Assembly: GCA_022736595.1 (NCBI GenBank)
Contig: DZDC01000031.1
Coordinates: forward strand, 1 to 22,607
DNA: 22,607 nt
Direction of reading: 5' to 3'
Origin: Draconibacterium orientale
Lineage (GTDB): Bacteria; Bacteroidota; Bacteroidia; Bacteroidales; UBA1556
Made by a program: the position numbers and the translations under genes. A model generated the notes under the pieces. That model did no database searches. It was given only the letters and a program-made list of their open reading frames with translations, and was not told the DNA's origin. Of this stretch, positions 22,449 to 22,607 are shown piece after piece (within the stretch, counting starts at the first letter, position 1; each line of letters opens with the position of its first letter).

Positions 22449-22607
22449 GATTTTGAATTTATAATGTTAAAAACCAATTTCCTTAAATGCTAAGATTTTA
22501 ACAGCTTTATTTGTGGCAAATATGAACAATATACAGTTATAAAAACCATGATTTTTTTTTTAAAAAACAGGGTAAAAGAGTAAAATTTATTTGGTAGTTT
22601 CAGATGT
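22449..22607. other. Window end, no gene seen
   Basis: AT-rich DNA with a ten-T run at 22552-22561; no ORF or RNA gene can be supported. It likely carries the promoter of the TerB-like gene, but I find no exact TAnnTTTG on the - strand. Confidence 0.4.

Overview
The window is chromosomal DNA from a member of the Bacteroidota (Flavobacteriia, Sphingobacteriia, Chitinophagia or a relative; the exact order cannot be read from it). The base composition is AT-rich. Starts generally lack strong Shine-Dalgarno sequences. Several genes have the Bacteroidota-type -7 box TAnnTTTG. Gene content fits the phylum: DUF349 protein, bifunctional NAD(P)HX repair enzyme, exported MsrB-MsrA fusion, S16 with a long Ala/Glu/Lys tail, RHS-tip remnant, DUF559 remnant. 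Most of the window is ordinary housekeeping and envelope sequence, and I found no defence island, CRISPR array, prophage, rRNA or tRNA.

Layout. Positions 1-3530 (+): two SlyD-type FKBP prolyl isomerases flank a phosphodiester-glycosidase-family protein and a membrane-anchored protein with a lytic-transglycosylase-like pattern. The second SlyD has a long His/Cys metal-binding tail and ends at a bidirectional terminator. Positions 3574-7062 (-): an operon of ligA (NAD+-dependent DNA ligase), a PlsC-like acyltransferase and an exported DUF302-like protein. Positions 7164-9369 (+): an acidic protein with five DUF349 repeats, behind a clear promoter and a leader with an inverted repeat, closed by a terminator shared with the convergent fabG (9387-10133, -).

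Positions 10277-13946 (+): a tiny lipoprotein-signal-like ORF, the NnrE-NnrD fusion, a dihydroorotate-dehydrogenase-like flavoprotein and an MsrB-MsrA fusion. Together these look like metabolite repair, flavin redox and oxidative-damage repair. Positions 13953-15110 form a patchwork: a small exported protein, an orphan RHS C-terminal tip, a broken DUF559 endonuclease-like N-terminus and a cluster of small GC-rich hairpins. Next comes an NtrC-type response regulator without a C-terminal DNA-binding domain (15142-16305, -). rpsP (16658-17206, +) has its own promoter, leader hairpin and terminator, and its usual partner rimM is not next to it. A truncated IS1182-like transposase abuts the rpsP terminator. 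A periplasmic M16 peptidase (-) and a TatD-like hydrolase (+) start from overlapping divergent promoters. tcdA follows tatD and converges on a TerB-like gene so closely that their stop codons share the palindrome TTATAA.

The part most worth a second look is 13950-17720, where at least three unrelated gene scars (RHS tip, DUF559, IS1182) have collected around the HTH-less sigma-54 activator and rpsP. I see nothing that clearly amounts to a new multi-gene system.
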